The notes: generated from the sequence alone by a model not told the origin. DNA of 64,000 bases from Ochrobactrum sp. CGA5 (GCF_006345815.1 NZ_VCIG01000004.1:124001-188000), one strand, 5' to 3'; shown: positions 18,387 through 29,421, counted from the stretch's first letter. Numbers and translations: made by a program.

Positions 18387-21300
18387 ATGACCGACAAAGT
18401 ACCCGCACCTACCAATGCAGTTTTCCAGAATTTCGCGCCACCGATCCGCGAGCAAAGTGCGCTTAGGCAAGCGATTACTGCCGCGTATCGCCGCCCGGAG
18501 GCTGAATGTGTTTCGGCTTTGGCTGCACAGGCCGCCTTGCCAGAAGAAACTGCCCAGCAAATCCGTTCCACGGCTCGCAAGCTCATAGAAGCACTGCGCG
18601 CCAAGCATAAGGGAACCGGCGTCGAAGGACTGGTGCATGAATATTCATTATCGAGCCAGGAAGGCGTGGCGCTCATGTGCCTTGCCGAGGCGCTGCTGCG
18701 CATTCCGGACATGGCAACGCGGGATGCTCTGATCCGTGACAAGATTTCGAACGGTGACTGGAAGTCACACATCGGGGGCGGGCGCTCCTTGTTCGTTAAT
18801 GCTGCGACTTGGGGGCTTGTTGTTACCGGCAAGCTGACCAACACGGTCAATGACCGCGGCCTGTCGGCTGCCTTGACACGCCTGATTGCCCGTTGCGGTG
18901 AACCTGTCATTCGTCGCGGTGTTGACATGGCCATGCGGATGATGGGCGAGCAGTTTGTTACTGGTGAAACCATTGATGAAGCGCTGAAACGCGCCAAACC
19001 ACTGGAAGAACGGGGCTTCCGCTATTCCTATGACATGTTGGGCGAAGCCGCCACCACCGCTGCCGACGCCGAGCGTTATTACAAGGATTACGAAAACGCT
19101 ATTCACGCCATTGGTCGCGCTTCCGCTGGTCGCGGCATCTATGACGGCCCCGGCATTTCGATCAAGTTGTCGGCTTTGCATCCGCGCTATGTCCGTGCGC
19201 AAAGCGAACGCGTGATGGGGGAGTTGCTGCCGAAGGTAAAGGCTCTGGCCGTTATTGCCAAGTCCTACAATATCGGTCTCAACATCGATGCCGAGGAAGC
19301 TGATCGTCTGGAGTTGTCGCTTGATCTGCTACAGAGCCTTATCGAAGATCCAGATCTCGCAGATTGGGAAGGTATCGGCTTCGTGGTGCAGGCGTATGGC
19401 AAGCGCTGCCCATTCGTGCTCGACTTCATCATTGATTTGGCTCGTCAGAACAAGCGCCGCGTCATGGTTCGTTTGGTGAAGGGCGCCTATTGGGATGCCG
19501 AAATCAAAAGAGCGCAGGTTGACGGTCTGGAAGACTTCCCAGTTTATACCCGCAAGGTACATACCGACGTTTCCTACATTGCGTGCGCACGTAAGCTGCT
19601 TGCGGCGACTGATGTCGTTTTCCCGCAATTTGCGACGCACAATGCTCAGACGCTGGCCACCATCTATCATCTGGCCGGTCCAGATTTCAAAACCGGCAAG
19701 TTCGAGTTCCAGTGCCTGCACGGCATGGGCGAACCGCTTTATGATGAAGTTGTCGGTGCTGAAAAACTTGGTCGCCCGGCCCGCATTTATGCGCCTGTTG
19801 GTACGCATGAAACGCTTCTGGCCTACCTTGTTCGTAGACTTCTCGAAAACGGCGCGAATTCCTCTTTCGTCAATCGCATCGGTGACGAAAGTGTTTCCGT
19901 CGATGAATTGATCGCGGATCCAGTTGAGGTTGTTCGCTCAATGGCGGTCATCGGTGCGCGGCACGACCAGATTGCGCTGCCAAAAAATCTCTATGGTGTT
20001 CGTAGGAACTCTGACGGTTTCGATCTTTCGAATGAAGTCACGCTCGCCGAACTCAGCAAGGTTCTGAAGGATAGCGCTGACCGCGTGTGGACATCCGAAC
20101 CGCAAATAGCCGCAGCCAAGGTTAAAGGCACCAGCCGTTCGGTTCTCAACCCCGGCGATCGGAACGATGTTGTCGGTACGGTGACAGAAATCTCCGAAGC
20201 AGACGTAGCCAGAGCCATGAAGGCAGCAAAGAACGCAACGGCAAGCTGGTCGGCAACTACACCGGCCGAACGTGCTGCTTGTCTTGAGCGCGCAGGGGAT
20301 ATTATGCAGCGTGATATGCCGGCTTTGCTCGGCCTCATCATGCGCGAAGCCGGCAAGTCTATGCCGAACGCGATTGCCGAAGTACGCGAAGCGATTGATT
20401 TCCTGCGTTATTATGCAGAGCAGACGCGTCGTACGCTGGGCGTTGCTCACAAGGCGCTGGGGCCTATTGTATGTATAAGCCCGTGGAACTTTCCGTTAGC
20501 GATCTTTACGGGCCAGATTGCAGCAGCACTTGTGGCAGGTAATCCGGTCCTGGCGAAACCTGCTGAAGAAACCCCGCTGATCGCCGCGCAAGGGGTACGT
20601 ATCCTGCATGAAGCCGGTGTTCCGGCTGACGTGCTGCAGCTTCTGCCGGGTGATGGTCGCATAGGGGCCGCGCTTGTGGCTGCCGAAGAGACATGCGGTG
20701 TCATGTTCACGGGCTCAACCGAAGTAGCGCGTCTCATTCAGGCGCAGCTTGCCTCGCGTCTGTTGCCGAATGGCAAGCCGATCCCGTTGATTGCTGAAAC
20801 CGGCGGTCAGAATGCGATGATAGTGGATTCGTCTGCGCTGGCCGAGCAGGTTGTATTCGACGTGATCGCATCGGCGTTTGATAGTGCCGGTCAGCGTTGT
20901 TCGGCGCTGCGCGTTCTCTGCCTGCAGGAGGATGTCGCTGATCGAATCCTGACAATGCTCAAGGGTGCGCTGAAGGAGCTATCCATCGGTCGGACCGACA
21001 AGCTGAAAGTCGATATTGGACCTGTTATTACCGAAGAAGCCAAGAATATTATCGAAACGCACGTTCAGAGTATGCGTGATCTTGGTCGCAAAGTAGAACA
21101 GCTTCCACTTGGTCCTGAAACCCGGAACGGAACTTTTGTCGCGCCGACAATCATCGAGATCAATTCGCTTCGCGATCTGAAACGGGAAGTCTTCGGCCCT
21201 GTTCTGCATGTCGTGCGCTACAAGCGGGATGACATGGAGCGCTTGATTGACGATATAAATGCCACTGGTTATGGGCTTACTTTCGGGTTGCACACGCGTC

Positions 21301-22070
21301 TGGATGAGACAATCGCCAATGTCGCGGATCGTATCCGTGTCGGCAACGTCTATATCAATCGCAACGTTATCGGCGCGATTGTAGGCGTACAGCCCTTCGG
21401 TGGGCGCGGCTTGTCCGGCACCGGTCCCAAGGCCGGCGGTCCGCTTTACCTTGGACGTCTCGTCGAAACAGCGCCGATCCCTCCACGCCACAGCTCGGTT
21501 CACACCGATCCGGCATTGAAGGATTTTGCAAAATGGCTTGGTCAGCGTGGCATGAACGATCTGGCTCAAGCCGCGCGCGATACTGGCAGTGCTTCGGCCC
21601 TTGGTCTGGATATTGAATTGCCGGGTCCGGTCGGCGAGCGTAATCTTTATGCGTTGCATCCACGAGGAAATATCCTGCTGGTGCCGCAGACCGAAACAGG
21701 TCTGTATCGCCAGATGACGGCCGCTCTTGCTACAGGCAACACTGTGTATATCGACGAGGCGTCGGGCTTGCGGAGCGTGCTGAAGGATATTCCTGCTTCT
21801 ATCGCTGCGCGCACAATCTGGACGGATAACTGGGAGGCCGACGCACCTTTCGCAGGAGCGCTGGTTGAAGGGGATGCTGGGCGTATCATCGAGATAAATA
21901 AGAAGCTCGCAACGCTTCCCGGACCGTTGGTGCTGACTCAAGCCGCTTCCACGGAAGAACTGACGAACGACCCGGATGCCTATTGTCTGAATTGGCTGCT
22001 GGAAGAGGTTTCGACTTCAATCAACACTACGGCAGCTGGTGGCAATGCCAGCTTGATGGCGATCGGCTGA
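18387..22070 (+). CDS. putA: Bifunctional proline dehydrogenase / delta-1-pyrroline-5-carboxylate dehydrogenase
   Basis: Two-step oxidation of proline to glutamate. 1227 residues: a helical N-terminal region, the FAD-dependent proline dehydrogenase barrel (roughly 180-500), the aldehyde dehydrogenase domain with catalytic C838 in SAGQRCSAL and the glutamate in AETGGQNA, and a C-terminal ALDH-like extension. There is no ribbon-helix-helix at the N-terminus, so it is a non-DNA-binding PutA, in line with control by the divergent PutR. A strong terminator follows. Confidence 0.96.
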   Translation: MTDKVPAPTNAVFQNFAPPIREQSALRQAITAAYRRPEAECVSALAAQAALPEETAQQIRSTARKLIEALRAKHKGTGVEGLVHEYSLSSQEGVALMCLAEALLRIPDMATRDALIRDKISNGDWKSHIGGGRSLFVNAATWGLVVTGKLTNTVNDRGLSAALTRLIARCGEPVIRRGVDMAMRMMGEQFVTGETIDEALKRAKPLEERGFRYSYDMLGEAATTAADAERYYKDYENAIHAIGRASAGRGIYDGPGISIKLSALHPRYVRAQSERVMGELLPKVKALAVIAKSYNIGLNIDAEEADRLELSLDLLQSLIEDPDLADWEGIGFVVQAYGKRCPFVLDFIIDLARQNKRRVMVRLVKGAYWDAEIKRAQVDGLEDFPVYTRKVHTDVSYIACARKLLAATDVVFPQFATHNAQTLATIYHLAGPDFKTGKFEFQCLHGMGEPLYDEVVGAEKLGRPARIYAPVGTHETLLAYLVRRLLENGANSSFVNRIGDESVSVDELIADPVEVVRSMAVIGARHDQIALPKNLYGVRRNSDGFDLSNEVTLAELSKVLKDSADRVWTSEPQIAAAKVKGTSRSVLNPGDRNDVVGTVTEISEADVARAMKAAKNATASWSATTPAERAACLERAGDIMQRDMPALLGLIMREAGKSMPNAIAEVREAIDFLRYYAEQTRRTLGVAHKALGPIVCISPWNFPLAIFTGQIAAALVAGNPVLAKPAEETPLIAAQGVRILHEAGVPADVLQLLPGDGRIGAALVAAEETCGVMFTGSTEVARLIQAQLASRLLPNGKPIPLIAETGGQNAMIVDSSALAEQVVFDVIASAFDSAGQRCSALRVLCLQEDVADRILTMLKGALKELSIGRTDKLKVDIGPVITEEAKNIIETHVQSMRDLGRKVEQLPLGPETRNGTFVAPTIIEINSLRDLKREVFGPVLHVVRYKRDDMERLIDDINATGYGLTFGLHTRLDETIANVADRIRVGNVYINRNVIGAIVGVQPFGGRGLSGTGPKAGGPLYLGRLVETAPIPPRHSSVHTDPALKDFAKWLGQRGMNDLAQAARDTGSASALGLDIELPGPVGERNLYALHPRGNILLVPQTETGLYRQMTAALATGNTVYIDEASGLRSVLKDIPASIAARTIWTDNWEADAPFAGALVEGDAGRIIEINKKLATLPGPLVLTQAASTEELTNDPDAYCLNWLLEEVSTSINTTAAGGNASLMAIG

Positions 22071-22093
22071 TCCGTTTTAGACCGAGAGAACAG

Positions 22094-22119
22094 AAAAGGC
22101 GGCTATAGCCGCCTTTTTC
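22094..22119 (+). terminator. Rho-independent terminator after putA
   Basis: A 24-base palindrome (AAAAGGCGGCTA/TAGCCGCCTTTT, 22094-22117) followed by T-rich sequence; forms a GC-rich hairpin with a T tail. Confidence 0.88.
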
Positions 22120-22158
22120 TTTTATCGGCTTAAGGTTGCATGGCTGTGCAAATGGCGT

Positions 22159-22222
22159 TCAAAAACAGAATAATTGGACTGTTTTTGAGCAATTCAGAAT
22201 AAAATTTACAAAGGCATTGACA
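22159..22222 (+). promoter_or_regulatory. Upstream region of the AfuABC-like operon
   Basis: A 10-bp inverted repeat (TCAAAAACAG 22159-22168, CTGTTTTTGA 22179-22188) precedes a perfect -35 hexamer TTGACA at 22217-22222. No good -10 was identified at standard spacing. The repeat could be an operator; the regulator is unknown. Confidence 0.35.
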
Positions 22223-22301
22223 GGCTTTCATAAAAGGCAAACACTGTGCACACGTTTGCAAAAGCGTCGGCGTGGAGGCGCCGTATAGAGGGAGGGAAAC
22301 A

Positions 22302-23327
22302 ATGCGTACGGCATTTCTGGTTGCGGCGCTGGCCGCGGGCGTATCTTCATTGGCCTTTTCTGCGCAAGCCGCAGGTAATCTCAATCTTATCTGTTCTGCG
22401 GATGTGGTTATCTGTGAGCAGATGACGAAGATGTTCGAGAAGGACACGGGCATCAACGTCAATATGGTGCGGCTATCTTCGGGTGAAACCTATGCCAAGG
22501 TACGAGCCGAAGCGCGCAATCCAAAGACGGATATATGGTGGGCTGGTACAGGGGATCCGCACCTGCAGGCAGCATCTGAAGGGCTGACGCTCGAATATAA
22601 ATCGCCGATGCTTGACCAACTGAATGATTGGGCCAAGAAGCAGGCTGAAAGCTCCGGCTTCCGCACGGTTGGCGTTTATGCCGGTGCGCTCGGTTGGGGG
22701 TACAACACCGATATCATTGCCAAGAAGAACCTGAAAGAGCCAAAATGCTGGGCCGATCTGCTCGATACGTCCTATAAGGGCGAAATCCAGATGGCCAATC
22801 CGAATTCATCTGGCACCGCCTATACCGCGCTGGCAACGCTGGTCCAGATCATGGGTGAAGACAAAGCTTATGATTATCTGAAGAAACTCAACGAAAATGT
22901 ATCGCAGTACACCAAGTCCGGTTCGGCCCCTGTTAAGTCGGCTGCGCGTGGCGAAACGGGAATAGGCATCGTTTTCATGCACGATGCCGTAGCAATGACG
23001 GCTGAAGGTTTCCCGGTTAAGTCGGTCGCGCCGTGTGAAGGCACTGGCTATGAAATCGGTTCGATGTCGATCATCAAAGGCGCCAAGAATCTCGAGAATG
23101 CCAAGAAGTGGTACGACTGGGCGCTGACTGCCGAAGTGCAGTCACATATGAAGGATGCAAAATCTTTCCAGTTGCCGTCGAACAAATCAGCCGAGGTTCC
23201 AAAGGAATCACCGCGCTTCGAGGACATCAAGCTCATCGATTACGATTTCAAGACCTATGGCGAACCTGCCAAGCGCAAAGAGTTGCTCGAGCGCTGGGAT
23301 AAGGAAATTGGTGCGCACGCCAACTGA
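22302..23327 (+). CDS. ABC transporter binding protein, AfuA-like (probable sugar-phosphate binder)
   Basis: Periplasmic binding protein, 341 residues with a signal peptide ending AQA-AG (about residue 24); ATG 22302 follows GAGGGAGGG. By family this is annotated as ferric iron binding, but the Tyr-Tyr pair of true FbpA proteins is absent. Instead H227, D228 and E251 are present, matching by a constant offset of 22 the H205, D206, E229 that I recall as hexose-6-phosphate ligands in Actinobacillus AfuA. With an inositol-monophosphatase-family enzyme in the same operon, a phosphorylated sugar or polyol is the more likely substrate. Confidence 0.8.
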   Translation: MRTAFLVAALAAGVSSLAFSAQAAGNLNLICSADVVICEQMTKMFEKDTGINVNMVRLSSGETYAKVRAEARNPKTDIWWAGTGDPHLQAASEGLTLEYKSPMLDQLNDWAKKQAESSGFRTVGVYAGALGWGYNTDIIAKKNLKEPKCWADLLDTSYKGEIQMANPNSSGTAYTALATLVQIMGEDKAYDYLKKLNENVSQYTKSGSAPVKSAARGETGIGIVFMHDAVAMTAEGFPVKSVAPCEGTGYEIGSMSIIKGAKNLENAKKWYDWALTAEVQSHMKDAKSFQLPSNKSAEVPKESPRFEDIKLIDYDFKTYGEPAKRKELLERWDKEIGAHAN

Positions 23328-23349
23328 TTCTCCAATGGCTTGAAAATCT

Positions 23350-23378
23350 GGTGCGCGGCGCTCGTCGCGCGACGCACC
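23350..23378 (+). terminator. Stem-loop after the AfuA-like gene
   Basis: GGTGCG (23350-23355) pairs with CGCACC (23373-23378) around a GC-rich inner region. No T run, so more likely an mRNA stabiliser than a terminator, as after the other two binding-protein genes here. Confidence 0.45.
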
Positions 23379-23482
23379 TGTCTCAAATGACAGAGCGAAT
23401 TGGCGGCATTCCTGAAAGCTGCAGGAGCCGGAGACTCTAGCCATTCCTTGGAAATCCCCAATCTGGAGGGATGCGGACATCC

Positions 23483-25708
23483 ATGAAACAGCATAATCGC
23501 AGACTGGATATTATTCTGGCACTGGCATTCGCGGCATTGGTCTTGTTGCCGTGGTATCGTGTTGAAGATGGCTTTCTGGGTTTCGGCTGGTTGACTGGAA
23601 TGTTTGGCGATGGCGCAACGGCGCCCGGCCTTTGGCAGATAGTTTTCTTTGATCGCCCCTGGCTAAGCGCTGTCGCTGTATTCATGCTTCTCTGTTTTGG
23701 TGCCCGCTTCCTGTCGCCTGGTGAACGTCGGAGCGGCGCTCTGATCTGGACAAGTATCATCGGCGTGGCTTTCCTTTGCCTGCAGGGGCTGGCTATTGGC
23801 TTTTCCGGTTGGAACTGGACAATCAGTGAAAACCTGTTCGGTGCGCTTTCTGACGGTCAGCCTGCCTTTGGCGCCGGAGCGATTACGACGGGCCTATGCT
23901 TTCTGTTGATTTTCTCATTTGGTCTTGCAGAACGCGGCGTAATGAAGGGGGACGCTTTCGTCGTCTCTTCCATTACCCTGCTTGTCGCATTGGTGGCTGT
24001 ATTCGTCTTCTATCCTGTTATCAGCATGTTTGCCGGATCGATGCAGGACTTTGATGGCTCCTTCAAACCTGAGGGTTTCATCGGCAACATTCAAGATTCA
24101 TCGATCTGGAGTGTGGCCTGCGTGATCGGCGAAGGGCGGTGCGGCGTTGCCTGGCGTACATTGTGGTTAGCGCTGATGACGGCAACCGGATCCACAATGC
24201 TGGGGCTCGCGTTTGCACTGGTTGCGACCCGCACAGGTTTCCCTTTTAAGAAAGGTCTACGGCTTCTCACCATATTGCCGATCATCACGCCACCCTTCGT
24301 TGTTGGTCTGGCGTTGACGCTGCTTTTTGGCCGCGCAGGCGTAGTGACGGAACAGATTTCCAATATATTCGGAGTGGAACCTGGACGGTGGCTTTATGGT
24401 CTTACCGGCATATGGATCGCGCAAGTGCTGTCTTTCACGCCGATTTCCTTTCTCGTGCTTATAGGCGTTGTAGAAGGCGTGTCACCGTCGATGGAAGAGG
24501 CGTCGCAAACTTTACGGGCTGATCGCTGGCGTACGTTCCGCAGGGTTTCACTACCACTGATGGCGCCGGGCCTTGCCAATGCATTTCTCATCGCTTTTAT
24601 CGAAAGTATGGCGGATTTCGGCAACCCAATGGTGCTTGGAGGCAGTAATGGCGTGCTTTCGACCGAAATATTTTTTGCTGTAGTGGGTGCGCAAAACGAT
24701 CCATCACGTGCGGCAGTTCTCGCCATTGTTCTGCTTTGCTTTACGTTGACCGCGTTTCTCATCCAGCGCGTCTGGCTTTCGGGGAGAAACTTCGCGACGG
24801 TAACTGGCAAGGGCGATTCCGGCATGCACGCGGGGTTACCACGCGGGCTGAAGATTGGCGTATATGCCCTTGTTATTCCTTGGATGTTTTTCACCGTCGT
24901 TGTTTACGCGATGATCCTTATAGGTGGCTTCGTGCGGCAGTGGGGGCTCGACAATACATTGACAGTTGAACACTACGCGCGTGCCTTTTCGATCAATTGG
25001 ACCGAGGATGGTCTTGCATGGACCGGCGTAGCATGGAATTCGTTCTGGACGACGATGGAAATCTCGCTGATTTCGGCACCACTGACTGCAGCAGTTGGAT
25101 TGCTGACTGCCTATCTGATCGTTCGCCAGCGTTTCGTCGGACGCAACGTCTTCGAATTTGCCTTGATGTTGAGCTTTGCCATCCCGGGAACGGTCATTGG
25201 CGTGAGCTACATTATGGCATTTAATCTGCCACCGCTTGAAATGACCGGTACTGCGCTAATCCTGATCGCATGTTTCATATTTCGCAATATGCCTGTTGGC
25301 GTACGGGGCGGGATCGCAGCCATGAGCCAGCTCGACAAGAGTCTCGACGAAGCTTCCTTAACATTGAGAGCGAACAGTTTCCGCACGATCCGGAAAGTCA
25401 TTCTGCCACTGTTGCGTCCTGCAATCACAGCTGCACTGGTCTATTCCTTCGTGCGCGCCATAACATCCATTAGCGCGGTCATTTTCCTTGTTTCGGCGCA
25501 ATACAACATGGCGACGTCCTATATCGTTGGCCTCGTTGAAAATGGGGAGTTCGGTGTCGCGATTGCATATTCATCAATGCTGATTGTCGTCATGATCGTG
25601 GTCATTACGGGCTTTCAGCTTCTCGTGGGTGAACGCAAGCTCAGGCGCGAGAACCGTGTTGCCGCTGTCAAGCCCATCAAAACTGTTCGTCAGGAGAAAA
25701 CCGCATGA
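23483..25708 (+). CDS. Fused two-domain ABC permease, AfuB/FbpB-like
   Basis: About 741 residues with many membrane segments and two permease domains, each with an EAA loop (SMEEASQTLRADRWRTFRRVSLPL and SLDEASLTLRANSFRTIRKVILPL). The FbpB/AfuB class has such fused permeases. Start uncertain: an ATG at 23471 abuts the GGAGGG site, while ATG 23483 lies 12 bases after it and is taken here. The ATPase gene overlaps its stop by four bases. Confidence 0.88.
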   Translation: MKQHNRRLDIILALAFAALVLLPWYRVEDGFLGFGWLTGMFGDGATAPGLWQIVFFDRPWLSAVAVFMLLCFGARFLSPGERRSGALIWTSIIGVAFLCLQGLAIGFSGWNWTISENLFGALSDGQPAFGAGAITTGLCFLLIFSFGLAERGVMKGDAFVVSSITLLVALVAVFVFYPVISMFAGSMQDFDGSFKPEGFIGNIQDSSIWSVACVIGEGRCGVAWRTLWLALMTATGSTMLGLAFALVATRTGFPFKKGLRLLTILPIITPPFVVGLALTLLFGRAGVVTEQISNIFGVEPGRWLYGLTGIWIAQVLSFTPISFLVLIGVVEGVSPSMEEASQTLRADRWRTFRRVSLPLMAPGLANAFLIAFIESMADFGNPMVLGGSNGVLSTEIFFAVVGAQNDPSRAAVLAIVLLCFTLTAFLIQRVWLSGRNFATVTGKGDSGMHAGLPRGLKIGVYALVIPWMFFTVVVYAMILIGGFVRQWGLDNTLTVEHYARAFSINWTEDGLAWTGVAWNSFWTTMEISLISAPLTAAVGLLTAYLIVRQRFVGRNVFEFALMLSFAIPGTVIGVSYIMAFNLPPLEMTGTALILIACFIFRNMPVGVRGGIAAMSQLDKSLDEASLTLRANSFRTIRKVILPLLRPAITAALVYSFVRAITSISAVIFLVSAQYNMATSYIVGLVENGEFGVAIAYSSMLIVVMIVVITGFQLLVGERKLRRENRVAAVKPIKTVRQEKTA

Positions 25709-26766
25709 CTGCGATCCGTCCCGGCTCCGTTACATTTGAAAACGTCACTAAGAAATTCGGTAATTTTACCGCCTTGCCCGACCTATCCCTGACCGTCGAG
25801 CCGGGAACGCTGGTGACGCTCCTTGGACCCTCCGGTTGCGGCAAAACGACGACATTGCGGCTGCTGGCAGGACTCGAGCATCCTACGTCTGGCCGTATAC
25901 TGATAGGCGGCAAGGATGTGACCAATCTGCCTGCCAATGAGCGGGACGTATCGATGGTCTTCCAGTCCTATGCGCTCTTTCCGCATATGAGCTCACTCGA
26001 CAACGTGGCCTACGGCCTGGAATCCTCTGGCTTGAAAAAGGCGGAAGCACGCGAGCGTGCGGAGGAGGGGCTGAAACTCGTCGGTCTCGCAGGAATGGGG
26101 CATCGCCTTCCGGCAGAACTGTCGGGTGGCCAGCAGCAGCGTGTTGCGGTGGCTCGCGCTTTGGTGCTCGAGCCACAGGTTTTGCTTCTGGATGAGCCAC
26201 TTTCAAACCTCGACGCTCGTCTGCGCCGTCGGGTCCGCACCGAAATACGCGACCTACAGCAGCGGCTCGGGTTTACCGCCGTGTATGTCACCCACGATCA
26301 GGACGAGGCGCTCGCCGTCTCCGACACGATCATCGTCATGAAAGAGGGGAATATCGCGCAGAAGGGGAGCCCTCGTGATCTCTATGAAACACCGGCCTCA
26401 GCCTTTATCGCGGACTTCATGGGCGAGGCGAATGTTGTGCCGTGTGAAGTGATGACGGCGGATGGAGGCGAAGCGGTTATTCGTGTCGGCGGTCTAACCC
26501 ACCGGATTTCCGCGCGCAACGCCCGACCGGGGCCTGCACAACTTGCGATCCGTCCCAATGCGGTTACGTTGCAGCCAAAGACCGGCGGTAACTTCCCCGG
26601 ACGTATCGCGCATTCGGCCTATCTCGGCGATCATATCGAGTATGAAATCGAGACCGAACATGGCAAGCTTTTTATTGTCGATCCGGCGGTCGAAGAAGCT
26701 CTACCCCCACAAACCGATGTCTCAATTGAGTTCAAAACGCGCGGACTTGCCATTATCAATCAATAG
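25705..26766 (+). CDS. ABC transporter ATP-binding protein, AfuC/FbpC-like
   Basis: 353 residues. Walker A GPSGCGKTT at 41-49, Q-loop FQSYALFP, signature LSGGQQQR, Walker [13 protein letters not shown], and a C-terminal TOBE-like domain. Start overlaps the permease stop (ATGA), showing translational coupling. It energises the AfuA-like importer. Confidence 0.9.
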   Translation: MTAIRPGSVTFENVTKKFGNFTALPDLSLTVEPGTLVTLLGPSGCGKTTTLRLLAGLEHPTSGRILIGGKDVTNLPANERDVSMVFQSYALFPHMSSLDNVAYGLESSGLKKAEARERAEEGLKLVGLAGMGHRLPAELSGGQQQRVAVARALVLEPQVLLLDEPLSNLDARLRRRVRTEIRDLQQRLGFTAVYVTHDQDEALAVSDTIIVMKEGNIAQKGSPRDLYETPASAFIADFMGEANVVPCEVMTADGGEAVIRVGGLTHRISARNARPGPAQLAIRPNAVTLQPKTGGNFPGRIAHSAYLGDHIEYEIETEHGKLFIVDPAVEEALPPQTDVSIEFKTRGLAIINQ

Positions 26767-26812
26767 GCGCAGAAACGTCGCGCCTTTCTTTGTCTCTTAT
26801 CGGAAAATCATC

Positions 26813-27613
26813 ATGACTTCCTACTCCCGCCAGGAACTAGAAGCGCGTCTGGCGCTTGCTGAGAAGATCGCGCGTGAAGCGGGGGCCAAGGCTCTCGACT
26901 ATTTCAAGCGACGTGAAACGCTGGTCATCGAAACTAAGCGCGATCGGCAGGATGTGGTATCTATTGCTGACCGGGATGTCGAACAGCTTATCCGTGGCCG
27001 TGTGTCAGAAATCTTTCCCCAGGATGGCTTTCTGGGTGAGGAATACGGGCTGAATGAAGGTGTTTCAGGTTACACTTGGGTCGTAGATCCTATTGATGGC
27101 ACCAGTCCTTTCGTCAACGGTATGCCAAACTGGTGTGTTTCCATCGCCGTTCTGAAGGACTGCGAGCCCGTCATCGGCGTGATCCAGGCCCCATGCTTCG
27201 ACGAGCTCTACGCTTCTGCAAAAGGCTTGGGTGCTACACTTGACGGCAAAAAGCTGGCTCTCGATCCGAGCCGCACGATCCGTAATTCAGTGACGGGTAT
27301 CGGCGCTAACAACTATGTGACACCGCGGGCGGTGGCGAAAATCGTGGAAGACCTGCTTGAAGCAGGCGGAACCTTCATTCGCAATGGTTCCGGTGCGCTG
27401 ATGATCGCTTATGTCGCGGCGGGGAGGTTAGTCGGATACTACGAGCCTTACATGCATGCCTGGGATTGCATGGCGGGCTTTTGTCTTGTGCGCGAGGCGG
27501 GCGGCTATGCTCACCCTTTCCCGGTCGACGGAGAAAAGCTAACGAAGGGCAATAAGGTTTTCGTGGCTGCGCCCGGTGCAATTGATGATCTCAAGAAGGT
27601 TGCCCGTCTATAG
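26813..27613 (+). CDS. Inositol-monophosphatase-family phosphatase
   Basis: Mg-dependent phosphatase of the IMPase/HisN/CysQ superfamily, 266 residues. All metal ligands visible: GEE at 75-77, DPIDGT at 92-97, and the WDCMAGFCLVREAGG motif near the C-terminus. The frame is open further upstream but runs through the ATPase gene; ATG 26813 gives the usual length. It starts 46 bases after the AfuC-like gene on the same strand. Substrate could be histidinol phosphate, inositol phosphate or a sugar phosphate; the transporter context favours an imported phosphate ester. Confidence 0.87.
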   Translation: MTSYSRQELEARLALAEKIAREAGAKALDYFKRRETLVIETKRDRQDVVSIADRDVEQLIRGRVSEIFPQDGFLGEEYGLNEGVSGYTWVVDPIDGTSPFVNGMPNWCVSIAVLKDCEPVIGVIQAPCFDELYASAKGLGATLDGKKLALDPSRTIRNSVTGIGANNYVTPRAVAKIVEDLLEAGGTFIRNGSGALMIAYVAAGRLVGYYEPYMHAWDCMAGFCLVREAGGYAHPFPVDGEKLTKGNKVFVAAPGAIDDLKKVARL

Positions 27614-27702
27614 TGCAACATGTGGACTGGTTTCGGAGCTGCAGGCGCGACGAGTAAGCGGGGTTCGCTCCGAAGTCAGATAAGGACCAGGCGGGGGCTG
27701 GG

Positions 27703-28512
27703 TCAGGGGTTGTCGCGCTTGAAAATCCAATCGTGGTCGGGATGGTTCTTGAACCGCCATTTACGCAAAGGACCTGCCATCACATTGAGGTAATACATCT
27801 CATAGCCGTAGGGTGCGCCACATGGATGGTGGCCTTTGGGTACAAGAACGACGTCTCCGTCGGAGACAGCCATGGTTTCATCAAGGCTTCCGTCTTCGGT
27901 GAAAACACGCTGAAAAGCGAAGCCTTGCGCCGGGTTGAGACGATGATAATAGGTCTCTTCCAGATAGGTCATATCTGGAAAATTGTCTTCGTCATGACGA
28001 TGGGGCGGATAGGAAGACCAGTTTCCCTGCGGTGTGAATACCTCTGTAACAAGAAGGCTGTCGGCAACATCGCGGCCTTCCATAGCGATATTATGGATGA
28101 AACGGGTGTTCGCACCTTTTCCGCGTTGTTCAAGTGAAAGGCTTTCCGGCCCAAGCTTCTGTGCCTTGCGGCCTGGCTTGCCCGGCGCGGTGCAAACTGC
28201 CAGCACACAATCTGTCGTAGCCGTCGCATGCCACTCACTTTCGGCAGGCACATAGATGCAATGCGGCGGCAGCTTTTCGAACACATTCATCCGTGCGCCT
28301 ATCTCGCCGAAATCCTCGTCGGAGGCGGAGATATTTGCCTTGCCCTCAACAAGAACGAGGATCACTTCGGTTGATCCTGTCTTTTCGGATACACTCTCGC
28401 CGGATTTGAGACGATAAAGTCCGAACCCGACATAGCCCCATTCAGCGCTTTCCGGGGTTATGTCGTGAACCTTGCCATGAGCGCCATTGGGCTTGCGCAA
28501 CAAATTGGCCAT
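27703..28512 (-). CDS. iolB: 5-deoxy-glucuronate isomerase
   Basis: Isomerises 5-deoxy-D-glucuronate to 5-dehydro-2-deoxy-D-gluconate in myo-inositol catabolism. 269 residues, bicupin fold; the histidine-rich metal site YPPHRHDEDNFPDMTYLEE is intact. Last gene of iolCDEB, starting three bases after iolE. Its stop faces the phosphatase gene 89 bases away. Confidence 0.94.
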   Translation of the reverse strand: MANLLRKPNGAHGKVHDITPESAEWGYVGFGLYRLKSGESVSEKTGSTEVILVLVEGKANISASDEDFGEIGARMNVFEKLPPHCIYVPAESEWHATATTDCVLAVCTAPGKPGRKAQKLGPESLSLEQRGKGANTRFIHNIAMEGRDVADSLLVTEVFTPQGNWSSYPPHRHDEDNFPDMTYLEETYYHRLNPAQGFAFQRVFTEDGSLDETMAVSDGDVVLVPKGHHPCGAPYGYEMYYLNVMAGPLRKWRFKNHPDHDWIFKRDNP

Positions 28513-28515
28513 GTC

Positions 28516-29418
28516 TCAGTCTCCTTTATCGAGTCCTGCTTCGCGTGCGAAAGATTTCAGCGACTTCACACCGAGCGATTGATACGCATATGGATTACGA
28601 ATATCCGGGTCCTGCTCGGCTTCGATCACCAACCAGCCTTGATAGGCATTGTCGGCGGCAACTTTCAGCACAGGCACGAAGTCAACGCCGCCATCTGTAT
28701 CACCCGGAACCGTGAAGACGCCGCGACGGACCCCCTCCAGAAACGAAAGGTTCTGGTCGCGTACTTCATTGGCTATCTTCGGGCGAACGTTCTTGGCGTG
28801 GATATGCCCGACGCGCCCCATATGGTTTTTCGCAACCCGCTCCGGGTCACCCCCACCAAACAGGCAGTGCCCGGTATCGAGAAGAAGCTTCGTATGTGGT
28901 CCGGTATACTGCATCAGAAGGTTTATCTCATCCTCGCTTTGTACCACCGTTCCCATGTGATGATGATAGACGAGAGCTATTCCTTGCTGGGCGGCATATT
29001 CAGCGAGTGCTTCTACGCCCGCGCCGAATTCTTCCCAGCGCGCTTCTTCCAGCACCGGACGCTCGGATAGCGGTTTGTCGTTGTCGCCGTGAATGGCGTT
29101 CGAGGTTTCGCAAACGATGATGACCTTCGAGCCCATTGCCTTCAGAAAATCGAGCGCTGGCTGCATCGCCTTCTTTTCATCTTCCACCGAATTCACCAGC
29201 AGGTTAATCGAATGCCAGCCCGATACATAGCGGAGTTTGCGAGGCTCAAGCACGGCTTTTAGTGCTGCTGGTTCCTGCGGGAATTTGTGACCTTTTTCTA
29301 TTCCGTCGAAGCCAATTTCGGCAGCTTCATCAAGACATTGATCCAGGGTGATATGCGCGCCAAGGCTGCGATCATCGTCATTCGACCAGGCGATGGGATT
29401 GGTGCCGTAGAGGATCAT
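28516..29418 (-). CDS. iolE: Inosose dehydratase
   Basis: Dehydrates scyllo-inosose to the diketone that IolD hydrolyses. 300 residues, xylose-isomerase-like TIM barrel with the metal-site segments [12 protein letters not shown] and HIHAKNV. Starts three bases after the iolD stop, so translation is coupled. Confidence 0.94.
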   Translation of the reverse strand: MILYGTNPIAWSNDDDRSLGAHITLDQCLDEAAEIGFDGIEKGHKFPQEPAALKAVLEPRKLRYVSGWHSINLLVNSVEDEKKAMQPALDFLKAMGSKVIIVCETSNAIHGDNDKPLSERPVLEEARWEEFGAGVEALAEYAAQQGIALVYHHHMGTVVQSEDEINLLMQYTGPHTKLLLDTGHCLFGGGDPERVAKNHMGRVGHIHAKNVRPKIANEVRDQNLSFLEGVRRGVFTVPGDTDGGVDFVPVLKVAADNAYQGWLVIEAEQDPDIRNPYAYQSLGVKSLKSFAREAGLDKGD

Positions 29419-29421
29419 CGG

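Noticed and set aside
20979..21941. 320-codon open frame antisense to putA
   Set aside because: Lies wholly within the ALDH part of putA, has no recognisable domain and no ribosome site; a shadow of codon bias.
26543..26812. N-terminal extension of the IMPase-family phosphatase
   Set aside because: Overlaps the ATPase gene in another frame; the family begins at the later ATG.
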